Source: Pyrobaculum sp. (lineage in GTDB: Archaea > Thermoproteota > Thermoprotei > Thermoproteales > Thermoproteaceae). Taken from it: DNA of 5,923 nt. A model generated the notes under the pieces. That model was not told where the DNA came from. It made no database searches and worked only from the letters and a program-made list of their open reading frames with translations. Both the position numbers and the translations under genes were made by a program. Position 1 is the first letter of the stretch; each line of letters begins with the position of its first letter. The stretch is taken from assembly GCA_009903905.1 (NCBI GenBank), contig WYEI01000093.1:1-5923 (forward strand), read 5' to 3'. Below, one piece after another: positions 5,536 through 5,923 of the stretch.

Positions 5536-5802
5536 ATGATTAGGAAGGTGGACGGCAAGGGGAGGCTGTTCCTCGGCAAGGACTACGCAGGGAAGACGGT
5601 CTATGTCGTAGAGGTAGGGGGCGGCTTGGTGGTGACGCAGGATAGGGACTTAGCCGAGAGGGCGAGGGCCCTCGGCGTCGAGGCGCTTCTAGAGGTCTAC
5701 TACAGACTGCTCGACCTGGTCGGCGAGCCTACTGCAGAGGATGTCGAGAGGGCTGTGGAGGAGGCCGTATGGAGAGATGTGTCGTCGACACCTCGGTCTT
5801 GA
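5536..5802 (+). CDS. vapB: AbrB/SpoVT-type antitoxin (VapB family)
   Basis: The preferred product is 88 residues from ATG 5536; ATG 5527 in the same frame would add MWD. The TATA box is 24 bases before 5536 and only about 14 before 5527, so a leaderless message starting at 5536 fits better, and MIRKVDGKGR is the usual beginning of the family. Residues 1-40 form the swapped-hairpin DNA-binding fold (VDGKGRLFLGKDYAGKTVYVVEV, then GGLVVTQD); the common proline of the LPK turn is glycine here (FLGK). Residues 40-88 are helical and acidic (LAERARALGVEALLEVYYR, then EDVERAVEEAVW), the part expected to wrap and inhibit the toxin. The 3' end overlaps the PIN toxin gene by 34 bases. It should neutralise that toxin and repress the shared promoter through the inverted repeat. 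Family assignment is confident from fold pattern plus neighbour. Confidence 0.87.
   Translation: MIRKVDGKGRLFLGKDYAGKTVYVVEVGGGLVVTQDRDLAERARALGVEALLEVYYRLLDLVGEPTAEDVERAVEEAVWRDVSSTPRS
5757..5764 (+). promoter_or_regulatory. Shine-Dalgarno of the toxin gene
   Basis: GGAGGAGG lies 4 bases before ATG 5769, inside the antitoxin gene. It selects this start and allows coupled translation of toxin with antitoxin. Confidence 0.7.
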
Positions 5803-5923
5803 TCTCTAAGCGGCTCGACGCGGTGCTCCAATGCGCAAAGCGGTACGTGACTTCGGTAGTTCTGCTGGAGTACATGACGTGGGCCAGGAGATCGGCGGAG
5901 GAGGCGGCGGAGCCGAGGAGGCG
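5769..5923 (+). CDS. vapC: PIN-domain toxin VapC, N-terminal part (cut by window end)
   Basis: Only the first 51 codons are in the window and the frame is open to the last base. The protein begins MERCVVDTSVLISKRLDAVL. The first strand ends in the PIN-domain signature VVDTSVLI with metal-binding Asp7, and VTSVVLLEYMTWARR (28-41) supplies the second acidic residue, Glu34. The remaining catalytic aspartates and the C terminus lie beyond the edge. VapC toxins are RNases that cut tRNA or rRNA when free of antitoxin. The start is fixed by GGAGGAGG 4 bases upstream. It overlaps the AbrB-type antitoxin by 34 bases in another frame, longer than the few-base overlaps usual in such pairs. Together they form a toxin-antitoxin operon from one regulated promoter. 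Confidence 0.85.
   Translation, partial: MERCVVDTSVLISKRLDAVLQCAKRYVTSVVLLEYMTWARRSAEEAAEPRR

Overview
The window looks like chromosomal DNA of a hyperthermophilic crenarchaeon, most likely Pyrobaculum or a close relative in the Thermoproteales. This rests on GC-rich genes that favour AGG/AGA arginine codons, frequent GTG starts, and archaeal BRE/TATA promoters about 24 bases upstream of start codons with no room for a leader (4490 and 5536). Shine-Dalgarno sites appear only in front of downstream operon genes (861, 1253, 5769). The genus is inferred from style and protein families, not from a marker gene.

Region 1 (1-3670, + strand) is a tightly overlapping three-gene unit. It begins with the C-terminal part of a protein that enters from the left, possibly a DUF499-type ATPase of a defence operon. 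Next is a 131-residue protein of unknown family, then an 805-residue SNF2-family helicase with a C-terminal DUF3883-like PD-(D/E)XK nuclease domain. The genes overlap by 7 and 4 bases and the two downstream genes carry strong Shine-Dalgarno sites, so they are probably co-translated. The layout resembles DISARM-like or DUF499-associated antiviral modules, in which the helicase/nuclease would handle foreign DNA. The methylase expected in such modules would lie to the left, out of view.

Region 2 (3671-4489) is gene-poor. It holds decayed-looking coding fragments, one solitary 24-base motif resembling a crenarchaeal CRISPR repeat, and a minus-strand gene for a small three-helix membrane protein.

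Region 3 (4490-5170) encodes a coiled-coil plus PD-(D/E)XK-like protein of the DUF3782/COG5493 type. Its start is moved to GTG 4490 because its promoter lies inside the longer open frame.

Region 4 (5171-5526) is non-coding, with a cluster of perfect hairpins. Next to the following gene is a 9-base inverted repeat that brackets the TATA box and ends just before a candidate start codon.

Region 5 (5527-end) is a toxin-antitoxin pair: an AbrB-type antitoxin overlapping by 34 bases a PIN-domain (VapC) toxin cut off by the window edge. Together the window reads as part of a defence/accessory island: a restriction-like operon, a solo nuclease-like gene and a VapBC module separated by decayed DNA.
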